DNA from: Pseudomonadota bacterium
GTDB lineage: Bacteria; Pseudomonadota; Gammaproteobacteria; Burkholderiales; Burkholderiaceae_B
NCBI GenBank assembly: GCA_023439305.1
Contig: JAEXOO010000041.1
Location: 1 to 53,503 of the forward strand
DNA: 53,503 nucleotides
Direction of reading: 5' to 3'
Shown one piece after another: positions 31,116 through 39,836 of this stretch. Made by a program: the position numbers and the translations under genes. The notes beneath the pieces are model-generated. The model worked only from the letters and a program-made list of their open reading frames with translations. It did not search any database and was not told the DNA's origin. The stretch's first letter is position 1. Each line of letters begins with the position of its first letter.

Positions 31116-32407
31116 GACAGCTGCACTTCAATCTCTTCATCATGGGCTGCGGCCACCATCGTGCCGCCTGGCGCCATCCCGCGTCCCAGGTCGAGCGCCT
31201 CGGTGATCCGCGCTACTACGAGGAACTGGCTCAACTGGCCGAGAAGGGCAAGCTGGACGCCATTTTCTTTGCCGACGGACAGTCCACGGATAATGTCTCT
31301 GACGGTCCGCGCTGGTTTCTGGAGCCCTTGACGCTGATGTCGGCATTGGCCCGTGCGACCGAGCGCATCGGCCTGATCAGCACCGTATCCAGCACGTTCT
31401 ACACGCCTTTTGTTGCGGCACGCATGCTGTGTTCTCTGGACCATGTGTCCCAGGGGCGCATGGGCTGGAACGTCGTGACATCCATGTTCGATGCGGAGGC
31501 GCGCAATCATGGCTATAAAACCATGCCTGACCATACCTGGCGCTACGCCCGCGCTGAAGAATTCGTGGATACGGCCTTGAAACTGTTTGATTCCTGGACG
31601 GACGACGCACTGAGTCTGGATCGCCAGGGCGCTTATGCGCAGGTGGAGAAAGTCCGCCCCATCGGTCATGAGGGCGAGCATTTTCTGGTGGACGGGCCCT
31701 TGACCTTGCCGCGTTCGCCTCAAGGGCAGCCGGTGCTGTTTCAGGCAGGGGCGTCCGAGCATGGCCGCGATCTGGCGGCCCGCAAGGCCGAAGCCATCTA
31801 TGCCGTGGCTTATGATCTGCCGTCCGCGCAGGCCTATTACCGCGACATGAAACGGCGTGTGCAGGCGACCGGGCGGGGCGTGCCGCTGCCCATTATGCCG
31901 GGTCTGGTGACCTACGTGGGTTCCACGATGGAGGAGGCGCGCCGCAAGCAGCGCGAACTGGATGAGCTGCTGCCGGCGCAGACCTCGCTGCGGCAATTGG
32001 GTTCGTTCATTGGGCAGGACTGCACAGGTTGGGAGCTGGATGCGCCTGTGCCATCCTTGCCGCCGCTGGAAAGCTTCAAAGGGCCGAAGGGCCGCTATGC
32101 CACTGTGCTGCGCATTATTCAGACCGAGCAGCCTAGCGTGCGCGAACTGCTGGGACGGTTGGCCGCCGGGGGCGGGCATTGCACCATGGTGGGTACGCCG
32201 GAATCGATTGCCGACCAGATCGAGCACTGGTGGCGCAACGAAGGGGCGGATGGCTTCAACCTGATGCCGCCTTCCTTGCCGGATGGAGTCAGTGATTTTG
32301 TGGAACAGGTAATTCCCGTACTGCAGAAGCGCGGATTGTTCCGCCAGGAATACACGCACAGCACCTTGCGCGGCCATCTGGGCCTGGAGCGTCCGGCCAG
32401 TCTCTGA
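31112..32407 (+). CDS. NtaA/SnaA/DszA-type FMN-dependent monooxygenase under TPP control
   Basis: 431 residues. Bacterial-luciferase-like TIM barrel of the NtaA group: opening LHFNLFIMGCGHHRAAWR, AIFFADGQST (about 51-60), STFYTPFVAARMLCSLDHVSQGRMGWNVVTS (about 92-122) and the FMN-phosphate segment LFQAGASEHGRDLAA (about 210). Such enzymes use FMNH2 from a separate reductase to insert oxygen next to S, N or activated C; relatives act on nitrilotriacetate, dibenzothiophene sulfone and alkanesulfonates. Its ATG overlaps the SDR stop, so both are made together under the TPP riboswitch. No flavin reductase is adjacent. Substrate unknown; a thiazole- or thiamin-derived sulfur heterocycle is a reasonable inference. 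Confidence 0.87.
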   Translation: MRQLHFNLFIMGCGHHRAAWRHPASQVERLGDPRYYEELAQLAEKGKLDAIFFADGQSTDNVSDGPRWFLEPLTLMSALARATERIGLISTVSSTFYTPFVAARMLCSLDHVSQGRMGWNVVTSMFDAEARNHGYKTMPDHTWRYARAEEFVDTALKLFDSWTDDALSLDRQGAYAQVEKVRPIGHEGEHFLVDGPLTLPRSPQGQPVLFQAGASEHGRDLAARKAEAIYAVAYDLPSAQAYYRDMKRRVQATGRGVPLPIMPGLVTYVGSTMEEARRKQRELDELLPAQTSLRQLGSFIGQDCTGWELDAPVPSLPPLESFKGPKGRYATVLRIIQTEQPSVRELLGRLAAGGGHCTMVGTPESIADQIEHWWRNEGADGFNLMPPSLPDGVSDFVEQVIPVLQKRGLFRQEYTHSTLRGHLGLERPASL

Positions 32408-32447
32408 CCAGAGCAGTCTTTTTTGCTATTCTTGATACTTTAATCGT

Positions 32448-32466
32448 CCGCCGGCTTGTCCGGCGG
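32448..32466 (+). terminator. Hairpin between monooxygenase and ydfG
   Basis: Seven-bp GC stem CCGCCGG / CCGGCGG with a CTTGT loop, without a T tract, lies 28 bases before ydfG. It may end or attenuate read-through from the TPP operon. Confidence 0.4.
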
Positions 32467-32494
32467 GCATCAGCCTGAAGTATAGGAAAGCAAC

Positions 32495-33244
32495 ATGAAA
32501 ACCGCAGTCGTCACCGGAGCTTCGTCGGGATTTGGAGCCGCCATTGCGCGGCAGATGGTGGCAGAAGGGCATACCGTCATCGGCCTGGCCCGTCGCCAGG
32601 AGAAATTGCAGGCGCTGGCGGCTGAATTGGGCGAACGGTTTGTGCCGGTCAGCGTCGACTTGACTGATCGCGCTGCATTGGACGCCGTGCTGGCCGATCT
32701 GCGCGTCCGCTTTCCGGATATTGATGTGCTGGTCAACAATGCCGGCCTTGCATTGGGCGTGGCACCCGCGCAGCAAGCCAGTCTGGAGCAATGGGACACC
32801 ATGGTCAGCACCAACATCAGCTCCTTGCTGCATATTACCCATGCATTGCTGCCTGCCTTTGTGGCACAGAACCGGGGCCATGTGATCAATCTGGGATCCA
32901 CCGCCGGTGCCTATGCTTACGCGGGCGGTAATGTGTACGGCGCAAGCAAGGCCTTCGTGCATCATTTCAGCAAGAATTTGCGGGCCGATCTGGCCGGCAC
33001 GGCCTTGCGGGTATCGACCGTGGCGCCGGGCCTGTGCTCGGGCACAGATTTTTCCAAGGTGCGGCTGGGCAGCGATGAAAAAGCCGCGGCGCTCTACCAG
33101 AATGTACAGGCGCTGACTCCCGAGGATGTGGCTGGAACGATTTGCTGGATCCTGAATGCGCCGGCTCACATGAATGTGAACTATATTGAAATCATGCCCG
33201 TGGCGCAAAGCTTTGCAGGACTGAGCGTGCATCGAAACGCATGA
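32495..33244 (+). CDS. ydfG: YdfG-type NADP-dependent 3-hydroxy acid dehydrogenase (SDR)
   Basis: 249 residues, start after TAGGAAAG. TGASSGFG (7-14) is the cofactor loop, NNAGLALG the central strand, GSTAGAYAYAGGNVYGASKAF gives catalytic S134, Y147 and K151, and the tail ...SFAGLSVHRNA closely copies E. coli YdfG. The E. coli enzyme oxidises L-allo-threonine and serine-type 3-hydroxy acids and can reduce malonic semialdehyde. It is followed by a strong terminator and is probably an independent unit, since its own leader separates it from the TPP operon by 87 bases. Confidence 0.9.
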   Translation: MKTAVVTGASSGFGAAIARQMVAEGHTVIGLARRQEKLQALAAELGERFVPVSVDLTDRAALDAVLADLRVRFPDIDVLVNNAGLALGVAPAQQASLEQWDTMVSTNISSLLHITHALLPAFVAQNRGHVINLGSTAGAYAYAGGNVYGASKAFVHHFSKNLRADLAGTALRVSTVAPGLCSGTDFSKVRLGSDEKAAALYQNVQALTPEDVAGTICWILNAPAHMNVNYIEIMPVAQSFAGLSVHRNA

Positions 33245-33272
33245 CCGGCATGCATCCGTATGCTTCAGGGTA

Positions 33273-33305
33273 GAAAGAGGGGCGCATGGTGCGCCCCTCT
33301 TTCTT
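33273..33305 (+). terminator. Strong Rho-independent terminator after ydfG
   Basis: A perfect 13-bp stem GAAAGAGGGGCGC / GCGCCCCTCTTTC with an ATGGT loop ends in TTTCTT. Confidence 0.9.
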
Positions 33306-33345
33306 AGGGTGGGTTTCGGGGCTTGTTTTGCAAAGGCAGGGTCGA

Positions 33346-34329
33346 TCAGGATGAGGCTGATGGCCCGGCATGAAACAGATCATCAAGCGTGGCGGCATCC
33401 AGCACGAGCAGGCTCCAGACAGCAAGCTGGCGGGAGCTGGCCTGGATCAGTTGCTGGTGTCGAGCGCGGGGTAAACGTCCGAATTTATGCCGGATTTGCC
33501 GGATCAGCGTATTTTGCTGTGCCTGGCGGCGGCCTTGTTGCAGGCCTTGTACCAAGCCTTTCTGTATGCCTTGGCTTTCCCATTGATGCAGCCAGGAGTC
33601 GGAGTTGTCTTCAAGCATGGCGCGTATGTCCTTCAAATGCACATGGTGGGGGAGCGTCAAATGGGGCAGGCAACGGGGCAGGACCAGTTGGTTGATCCAG
33701 GCGGCCAGGTCGCGAAGAAAAGTCTGATCCTGGCAAGTATTTAGAGCAGTCTGCAGCAAGGCGCTGACATGCGCCAGCCCCTGATTGTGTTGCAGTTGGC
33801 AAAACAGCAGAAAGAGATTGGGTTCTTGCAAAGAGCGCGACATAGTGTGTTTTTTAAGGTCAATAAGCCAATATGTTTGCTGCGGTATGTGTTCTAAGAG
33901 CAACGGGTAGTCTGCCGTCGAGAAAAAAGAAGTGCATTGAACTGGGGCCGTCCAGGCAGGCTTGCCGCTATACAGCACCAGAATGATTGGAATAGGCAGG
34001 GAAGAGCGCTGTTTTGCATGCTTTAGAAAGGACTCGATTTGCAGATGCTTGTAGGTGCCGGCGCGAAAGACCATATAGGGGTCGGAGCGCGATTGATGCT
34101 CTATGCCGATCAACAGCCCAGACATGGAGTTATCTGCGGAAGGTATGTGCCAGGCAAGATCCCCTTGTCGCGCTTGCAGGGCGGGGCCTACATAGACAGG
34201 AGAAACGGAACGGGCCTGTCGTATGTTCAACTGCTTGAATAAGGAAAGCGGCAGAATGACCTGGAGTAGATCGCTCAATATTTGGCGATGATTGAATAGC
34301 AGGCGATAACTCGAATCCAGGAGAGGCAT
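33346..34329 (-). CDS. Rpn-family recombination-promoting nuclease / putative transposase-like protein
   Basis: 327 residues from ATG 34329 (a TTG at 34344 would add five). N-terminal DSSYRLLFNHRQILSDLLQVILP is the usual Rpn/YhgA opening ('D-x-x-x-(K/R)-x-L(F)-x-(H/N)'). GIEHQSRSDPYMVFRAGTYKHLQ (about 79-101) carries the PD-(D/E)xK-type E-x-Q motif and the characteristic 'MxxRxxxY' helix. C-terminal part is glutamine-rich and coiled, with a QGIQKGLVQGLQQGRRQAQQ repeat. Rpn proteins are DNase-active, promote RecA-independent recombination and are spread by horizontal transfer. No terminal repeats or second transposase are visible. Confidence 0.8.
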   Translation of the reverse strand: MPLLDSSYRLLFNHRQILSDLLQVILPLSLFKQLNIRQARSVSPVYVGPALQARQGDLAWHIPSADNSMSGLLIGIEHQSRSDPYMVFRAGTYKHLQIESFLKHAKQRSSLPIPIILVLYSGKPAWTAPVQCTSFFSTADYPLLLEHIPQQTYWLIDLKKHTMSRSLQEPNLFLLFCQLQHNQGLAHVSALLQTALNTCQDQTFLRDLAAWINQLVLPRCLPHLTLPHHVHLKDIRAMLEDNSDSWLHQWESQGIQKGLVQGLQQGRRQAQQNTLIRQIRHKFGRLPRARHQQLIQASSRQLAVWSLLVLDAATLDDLFHAGPSASS

Positions 34330-34659
34330 AGTTGGCCAAGTCAAATAGGGGATGGCACAAGCATGCCGTTTTCCACTCCTTGTCGGAGCGCATTTATCCT
34401 GTATTTGCCCACCGCAAATATACGTAGCAGACTGAATGGAATGTATAAATGCAATTAACGGAAAGATTTATAAGTCTTGAAAGAAAAGTCTACAGTTCCA
34501 AGGGGCCGGTTTCATCCCGGATATGCGCCCCCAGTTATCCCTTTCTGGGCTTATAAAAAGAACCCCGCCGACGATCAGGCTACACTGACGCGTCGGCGGG
34601 GGGGAGGTGCGCCGCGTTGGGGGAAAGCGGCGCGGGGAACACGTTTGTCAGGGAAAAGA
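34330..34659. other. Intergenic region upstream of the Rpn gene and downstream of ttrA
   Basis: 330 bases, AT-richer than the surroundings near 34380-34490. It holds the ttr terminator (34554-34601) and presumably the Rpn promoter. No further gene was found. Confidence 0.4.
34554..34601 (-). terminator. Rho-independent terminator of the ttr operon
   Basis: On the minus strand an 11-bp stem CCCCGCCGACG / CGTCGGCGGGG (34563-34573 with 34591-34601) is followed by TTCTTTTTA. It begins about 60 bases after the ttrA stop. Confidence 0.88.
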
Positions 34660-37600
34660 TCAGGCCTCTATTTTCTCCACCTTGGCGGGCAAACCTTGGC
34701 GCACGGCCGCGCCCGAGACCCAATCAATCCAGACGTTGTCTTGACCTTTGCCACGCGTCGGGTCGGCAAAGCCCAGTTCGTTCAAGTTGACGCCCGCCGC
34801 CAAAGCGGGCTGATGGGGCATGGCCTGCCCATCAACCGTGTGCGATCGCGCGCCCAATTCCGTATGGCCAAAACCATGCTCGATCGCAATGGCGCCGCGC
34901 ATGATGCCGCCTCGAACCAGGGCGACGCCATCGACGGACCCGCCGGGTGTGCTGACACGAACCCGATCGCCATTACGTATGCCCAGGCCTTTTGCGTCGT
35001 CCAGGTTCAGCGAAATCGGATTATGCGGATGCACCTGCCGCAGCCTGTCCATGCCGATCGACATTGAGCTCATCAAATTGGATTTGTAGGAACTCATTAA
35101 GAATGGCCAGTCCTGCTCCTTGAAATGTTCGCGCATGGCGCTGCCGTCGGCCAGGCGGGTAGGGTACCAACTGGGGCAGCCGCTTAAACGTTCACCGGTC
35201 ATGGAGTGCCGCATGCGAGCCAAGTCTTCATTCCAGACTTGCAATGCCGTGTCGTAACGGGTTTTGAGCTGTTCTCCCTTCCAGGCATTTTCGACACGAT
35301 CGAAGCGGCCCCCACGCGTCAACAGCATGGCGACTTTACGCTGCTCTTCGGGATGAAGACGCGTCTGCAGATCGGGAAATAATTTGTCCACACCCGTCAT
35401 GAGCATATCGTCGTCCGAGGCGTCACCCACTGGCCGGCCGGCGCCAAAGGCGATATTGGCCATGCCGCGAAGATAAAAGTCTTCGGCTCGCAACAAGTCA
35501 TGTGCTTGCCCCGCTTTGTCCTTGAGCACGCCTTTGCCGAAACCGGGCAACTCTAGGCGCAAGGCGACCGCAAACAGAAAACTTTCCAGATTGATAGGCT
35601 GGCCATCGGCGGTTCGATCGACTCGCGGCTGCACCACAGGCCAGCGCAGTGTGGATGACTTTGCAATCACGTCTGCCCACGGCGCGGACACGCCCCAGCT
35701 TTCGTAGGTCACCGTATCGGGCACGATGTAGTCGGCATAGGCGTTGGTTTCGTTGATGAACGGGTTGATGGAAATCGACAAAGGCAACACCGCTGGATCC
35801 TTGAGCTTGTCCAACAAGGCATTCTTGAAGCCGGCTATGGCGTAGACCGGATTGCTCATGTGGTTGATCCACACTTTGCACGAGTAGGGGTAGCCGTTCA
35901 GGCCGGAAGCAATCATCTCGCTGCTTAAGCCGCCTACTGCCGGATACCAAGGCGCCGGTGCGGGATACAGGGCTTCGCCATTTTCCTTGCGCCGACGGTA
36001 CTCGCTGGACTTTTCGTAGGCGAAGCGATGCCGCGACAGGGCCACGCCTTTGGCGGCGACCTTCCCGGGAAACTGGGCAAAGTTGTAGCGCGGGCCGGGG
36101 CCGAAGGGGCCGAAAGGTCCGGCGTCCAACACCAGGCCGCCTTTCAGGTTCAAGTTGCCGACCAGGGTGTTGAGCATGGCGATTGCATAAGCCGTGTAAA
36201 AGCCTGACCCGTTCATGGTGCCGCCATGCGCATCGGCGACGGCCAGGCGGCCATGGCTGGTGAACTCGCGAGCCAGATCGACCAGCACCTCTTCGGTCAG
36301 GCCGCAGCGCCGGGCGTAGTCAGTCAGGCTTTGCTCCTGAGTGCGTTCACGCAGCATGTGCAGGGCGGTGCAGACCCGCACCGCTTGATCGTTCAAGGTG
36401 ATGTGACGGTCGACAAACAGTTCGGCGCTGTCCAGATCGGTATGCGGACGCAGCTCCCCCTGGGCATCAACCACAACAAAGGCAGGCTCGCTGCCTTCAG
36501 GAATCTCCCAGCCCAGATCATTGGCACGTAGATATCGGCCGAACGCCGGATGATCGGGATCGGCAACCAGCAGATGGGTGGCATTGGTCCAGGACGCGTT
36601 CTGTTCATCGTCCGCTGCCGGCGCATGCGGACGAGCCAGATGGCCGGCGTCGAATCGTTGCTGTTCCAGGATCCAGCGCAGCATGCCCATCACCAGGGCC
36701 AGGTCGCTGCCAGGCAGCACCGGCTGCCAGCGATTGCCGCTGCCCGCCGCCAGGCTGGAAGAGGTGGGCAGGATAGGAGACACCACGACGTAGCGAAATG
36801 GATTCTGCGCTCGGGCGCGTGCTTCGGCCAGCTCACGCCCCTGGCGCTGGAAAGGATTGCCCGACTGGGCGGGCGCTGCGCCGATGAATAGGCCGAAACG
36901 GGCGTTTTTCCAATCGGGCTTGCCATGAGGCATGCCTTTCAAGTCGCCCATGGCCGCTCCCGTGCCGACCCGAAAGCTCTGGCCGCAGTAAGAGCCGTGA
37001 TTACTGACATTCAGAGTGCCAAACGCCTGTTCGGCGAAGCGTTTTACCAGCGGCGTGCGCCCTTCATTGGCCGCATCCGTGAACAATAGTTGATTGGCCA
37101 GGGGACCATATTCCGGGTTCTCGGGATCGATAGGCGTCGTATGATCCCAGATCGCGCGCAGTCCTCCGACGTGGCCTTCGCCAAACAAGTCACCGCCTTC
37201 GCAGACCTCGTCGATCAACTGCTCGAAGCTGATGCGTTTCCATTGCCCGGAGCCGCGCGGCCCCACACGTTTCAAAGGCGACAGAACACGATATGGGCTG
37301 GCATGCTGGGCCAACATGGCTGCGCCACGGGCACAGGCGCTGGCGCGGCCTTCCAGGCCATTCTCGCCGCCCAGCATGGCGTAGACTTCTCGCACGCTTT
37401 GATCCATGGCGGCTGGCTGGGTCGTGGCCAGGGGGTGGTATGGGTTGCCGGCAATGCGCAAGATCGCATTATGGTCGGTATCGACGCGTACCCGTACACC
37501 ACATTGAGTCCAGCACCCGAGGCAACTGGATGGGCTGACGACTTGGCCCGGATGGGTTTCAAGCAATCCGCTGACAGGGTCAATGCGAAACTCGGTCTGT

Positions 37601-37785
37601 AGAGAGTTGCCCCGTGTGGCATGCGCCGCGGGAGCGCCTGCCGTTCCTTGGCCCAGGCCCTGTACTGCTTTGACGACTGTATCGCTGTAGCCGGCGGCAA
37701 AAGCGGCCAGGCCGCCGACGGCAGCGCCGCCGCGGGTCAACATTTGTCGGCGGGACAGATTAGTGGTTTCGTTTTTCTTGCTCAT
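34660..37785 (-). CDS. ttrA: Tetrathionate reductase catalytic subunit A
   Basis: 1041 residues. Twin-arginine signal (LSRRQMLTRGG, 10-20). [4Fe-4S] ligands C88, C91, C95 and C151 (CLGCWTQC...ACARG). C267 in NHGSYCGQS is the likely molybdenum ligand. GERLSGCPSWYPTRL and the C-terminal GFADPTRGK...WIDWVSGAAVRQGLPAK follow Salmonella TtrA closely, and the length matches (about 1020). It reduces tetrathionate to two thiosulfates in the periplasm using bis-MGD molybdenum, with electrons from TtrC/TtrB. Last gene of ttrBCA. No ttrRS sensor pair is adjacent. Confidence 0.93.
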   Translation of the reverse strand: MSKKNETTNLSRRQMLTRGGAAVGGLAAFAAGYSDTVVKAVQGLGQGTAGAPAAHATRGNSLQTEFRIDPVSGLLETHPGQVVSPSSCLGCWTQCGVRVRVDTDHNAILRIAGNPYHPLATTQPAAMDQSVREVYAMLGGENGLEGRASACARGAAMLAQHASPYRVLSPLKRVGPRGSGQWKRISFEQLIDEVCEGGDLFGEGHVGGLRAIWDHTTPIDPENPEYGPLANQLLFTDAANEGRTPLVKRFAEQAFGTLNVSNHGSYCGQSFRVGTGAAMGDLKGMPHGKPDWKNARFGLFIGAAPAQSGNPFQRQGRELAEARARAQNPFRYVVVSPILPTSSSLAAGSGNRWQPVLPGSDLALVMGMLRWILEQQRFDAGHLARPHAPAADDEQNASWTNATHLLVADPDHPAFGRYLRANDLGWEIPEGSEPAFVVVDAQGELRPHTDLDSAELFVDRHITLNDQAVRVCTALHMLRERTQEQSLTDYARRCGLTEEVLVDLAREFTSHGRLAVADAHGGTMNGSGFYTAYAIAMLNTLVGNLNLKGGLVLDAGPFGPFGPGPRYNFAQFPGKVAAKGVALSRHRFAYEKSSEYRRRKENGEALYPAPAPWYPAVGGLSSEMIASGLNGYPYSCKVWINHMSNPVYAIAGFKNALLDKLKDPAVLPLSISINPFINETNAYADYIVPDTVTYESWGVSAPWADVIAKSSTLRWPVVQPRVDRTADGQPINLESFLFAVALRLELPGFGKGVLKDKAGQAHDLLRAEDFYLRGMANIAFGAGRPVGDASDDDMLMTGVDKLFPDLQTRLHPEEQRKVAMLLTRGGRFDRVENAWKGEQLKTRYDTALQVWNEDLARMRHSMTGERLSGCPSWYPTRLADGSAMREHFKEQDWPFLMSSYKSNLMSSMSIGMDRLRQVHPHNPISLNLDDAKGLGIRNGDRVRVSTPGGSVDGVALVRGGIMRGAIAIEHGFGHTELGARSHTVDGQAMPHQPALAAGVNLNELGFADPTRGKGQDNVWIDWVSGAAVRQGLPAKVEKIEA

Positions 37786-37820
37786 GGCTCAAACCTGAAT
37801 TCAAAAGTATCTGCGCGGGC

Positions 37821-38852
37821 TCAGATCGCCCGGATAGGGCGGCGGGCCGGGAAAAGAGAGAGCAGGGTCGTGCTCAAGGACAGCAGTGCGATGCACAAGC
37901 CCAACACGCCAAGCATGCCCAACAGTCCATCACTGCCCAAGGGCATGGAGTACAGATACAGGCCTGCGCCGTACTTGGGCACGCCTTGCACCGCCATGAA
38001 AATGATCCAGCGAAACACCCAGGCGGAGCCCAGCATCAGCAGGGCGCACAGCAAGCTGTAGAAACGGCCTTGCAGTGCAACGGCAGGACGGCTGAGCAAG
38101 AACAGGATCAACAGGCCGGCCGCCATCGAGCCCAAGAAGCTCACGCGCCAGACGGGATATACCCGGAACAGTTCCAGGGCAGCGTCGAAGGATCGGCTGT
38201 GCCCCAGGACCCCTGTGGCTGCCCACAGCAGCGCCCCCGCAATCAGGGCCAGGACCGTACCCAGCGCCCAGCGACGCAGCGCAGCGACTGGCAAGGCGGC
38301 GTTGCTTCCAGGCAGCCAACGCGCTACCAGCAGCACGGCGCCCAGGCTAGCCAGCGCCGCCGTCAGGGCAAAGTTGATGGGCAGGAAGACGGTGTTCCAT
38401 AAAGGACGCGAGCGCAACACCAGGACCTCTGCGCCGCTGTAGACAAGGATGGACAATGCCGACAGCAGCAAGGCCAGGCTTAGCCAGCGCCACAGGGCGC
38501 GGCGGTTCAACCACCAGGCCAGGACGTTGGCCAGCGACAGGCCCACGAACAGCGGCAGCAGCACGGCGCCCAGCGACATCCAGGACCAGGGAGTGAAATG
38601 GGCATAGAAGTGCCAGAAGCGGCCCGGCTGGTGCAAATCGGCCAGCAATGAAATCGGCGCTGCAATGCTGCTGCACAGAAGCACGATCATCAAGGCGGGC
38701 TCCAGCGCACGCAGCGTCGTATCGCGCGACCAGGCGCAGCGCCAGGCCCAGACGGCGCTGGTTGCGGCCAGGCCGACCAGGAAAAAATACTGCACAGCCC
38801 AGGGCAGCCAGGCGACTTCGTAGGAGGGGGTCAACAGTTCGATGATGGTCAT
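37821..38852 (-). CDS. ttrC: Tetrathionate reductase membrane subunit C (NrfD family)
   Basis: 343 residues, nine or so hydrophobic helices, no haem-binding histidine pattern: the NrfD/PsrC architecture. Start after AGGAGA. It takes electrons from quinol at the membrane and passes them to the iron-sulfur subunit TtrB. 9 bases downstream of ttrB and 35 upstream of ttrA, which fixes its role. Sequence alone would only give 'NrfD-family protein'. Confidence 0.9.
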   Translation of the reverse strand: MTIIELLTPSYEVAWLPWAVQYFFLVGLAATSAVWAWRCAWSRDTTLRALEPALMIVLLCSSIAAPISLLADLHQPGRFWHFYAHFTPWSWMSLGAVLLPLFVGLSLANVLAWWLNRRALWRWLSLALLLSALSILVYSGAEVLVLRSRPLWNTVFLPINFALTAALASLGAVLLVARWLPGSNAALPVAALRRWALGTVLALIAGALLWAATGVLGHSRSFDAALELFRVYPVWRVSFLGSMAAGLLILFLLSRPAVALQGRFYSLLCALLMLGSAWVFRWIIFMAVQGVPKYGAGLYLYSMPLGSDGLLGMLGVLGLCIALLSLSTTLLSLFPARRPIRAI

Positions 38853-38861
38853 GGCGCTCTC

Positions 38862-39620
38862 CTAGATGTGCGTGGTCAGACGCACGCTGGCCTGGCCATC
38901 CACGCCGTCAACAAATTCGTCCGGCAGACCGATGTAGAACACATGGGGGTTGGTGTTCATGGCCGGTTTCAACACCCGGATCTCGTCTTTGTGCTCGCGC
39001 ATCAATTGCGAAACGGTGCTGTTCTCGTCGTTCAGATCGCCGATCACGCGCGCGCCGCCGACACAGCTCTCCACACAGGCCGGCAGCAGGCCGGCCTCCA
39101 GCCGATGCTCGCAGAATGTGCATTTGTCGGCGGTCTGGGTTTCATGGTTGATGAAACGAGCGTCATAAGGGCAGGCCTGCACGCAGTAGGCGCAGCCTAC
39201 GCAACGCTCGTTGTCCACCAGTACTACGCCATCTTCACGCTGGAAGGTGGCTTGAACCGGGCACACGGGCACACAGGGAGGGTTGTCGCAGTGATTGCAC
39301 AAACGCGGCAGGCTCAGCATGGCGGCCTGCTGCTGGCCGTCCAGCACTTCGTATTGCAGTACTGTGGTGCGGAACTGGCCGATGGGCGGTGCGTTTTCAA
39401 TAGAACAACTGACCGTACAGGCTTGGCAGCCGATGCATTTGCGCAGATCCACGACCATGCCGTAGCGGGCGCCCGGCGTGCCGCCGTCGCGGCGCGGCGG
39501 CTGGCTGTTCATGGCCGCCTGGACCGGCTGGATGGGAATGATGGTGGCGCTGGCGCTTAACCCCAGCAGCTCTTTCAGGAAACGACGCTTGCCCTTTTGG
39601 GGCTCGACGGGGGGCATCAT
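38862..39620 (-). CDS. ttrB: Tetrathionate reductase iron-sulfur subunit B
   Basis: 252 residues. An N-terminal KRRFLKELLG plus hydrophobic stretch suggests Tat export. Sixteen cysteines form four ferredoxin-type [4Fe-4S] sites: 62/65/68/72 (CIGCQACTVSC), 108/111/116/120, 140/143/146/150 and 167/170/182/186. It wires TtrC to TtrA. First gene of ttrBCA; an FNR-type site and a matching -10 lie upstream. A second ATG at 39617 is equally possible. Confidence 0.92.
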   Translation of the reverse strand: MMPPVEPQKGKRRFLKELLGLSASATIIPIQPVQAAMNSQPPRRDGGTPGARYGMVVDLRKCIGCQACTVSCSIENAPPIGQFRTTVLQYEVLDGQQQAAMLSLPRLCNHCDNPPCVPVCPVQATFQREDGVVLVDNERCVGCAYCVQACPYDARFINHETQTADKCTFCEHRLEAGLLPACVESCVGGARVIGDLNDENSTVSQLMREHKDEIRVLKPAMNTNPHVFYIGLPDEFVDGVDGQASVRLTTHI

Positions 39621-39673
39621 GCTCTGACCTCTTTATGCCTGGGTAATACCCGTTTAAATTATTTACAGTTATA

Positions 39674-39715
39674 AGCATATAAAGAAACATTCGATTTGGA
39701 CTTGATGGAAGTCAA
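39674..39715 (-). promoter_or_regulatory. FNR-type site and -10 of the ttrBCA promoter
   Basis: On the minus strand TTGAC-TTCC-ATCAA (39715-39702) matches the FNR palindrome with one mismatch. TATGCT (39679-39674) sits where the -10 of a class II FNR promoter (site centred at -41.5) should be. The inferred start of transcription is near 39667, about 47 bases before ttrB. Confidence 0.75.
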
Positions 39716-39773
39716 GGCAAGACGCTTAAGGATTGAAATGTTTATACAAGACTGAGTCGGTACGAAATGGCGC

Positions 39774-39803
39774 AAAAAAGCCCCGGCCTTGTCAGCACGG
39801 GGC
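39774..39803 (-). terminator. Rho-independent terminator of the TonB receptor gene
   Basis: On the minus strand GCCCCG / CGGGGC arms with a 12-base loop (extendable by inner pairs) are followed by CTTTTTTG. Thirty-four bases beyond the receptor stop. Confidence 0.85.
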
Positions 39804-39836
39804 CTATCATCAAGAAAGAACAGGACGGCAGTGCGT

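Noticed and set aside
30824..32377. 517-codon minus-strand frame opposite the flavin monooxygenase
   Set aside because: It mirrors the plus-strand gene in high-GC DNA, with no family motifs; the plus-strand protein has full NtaA homology.
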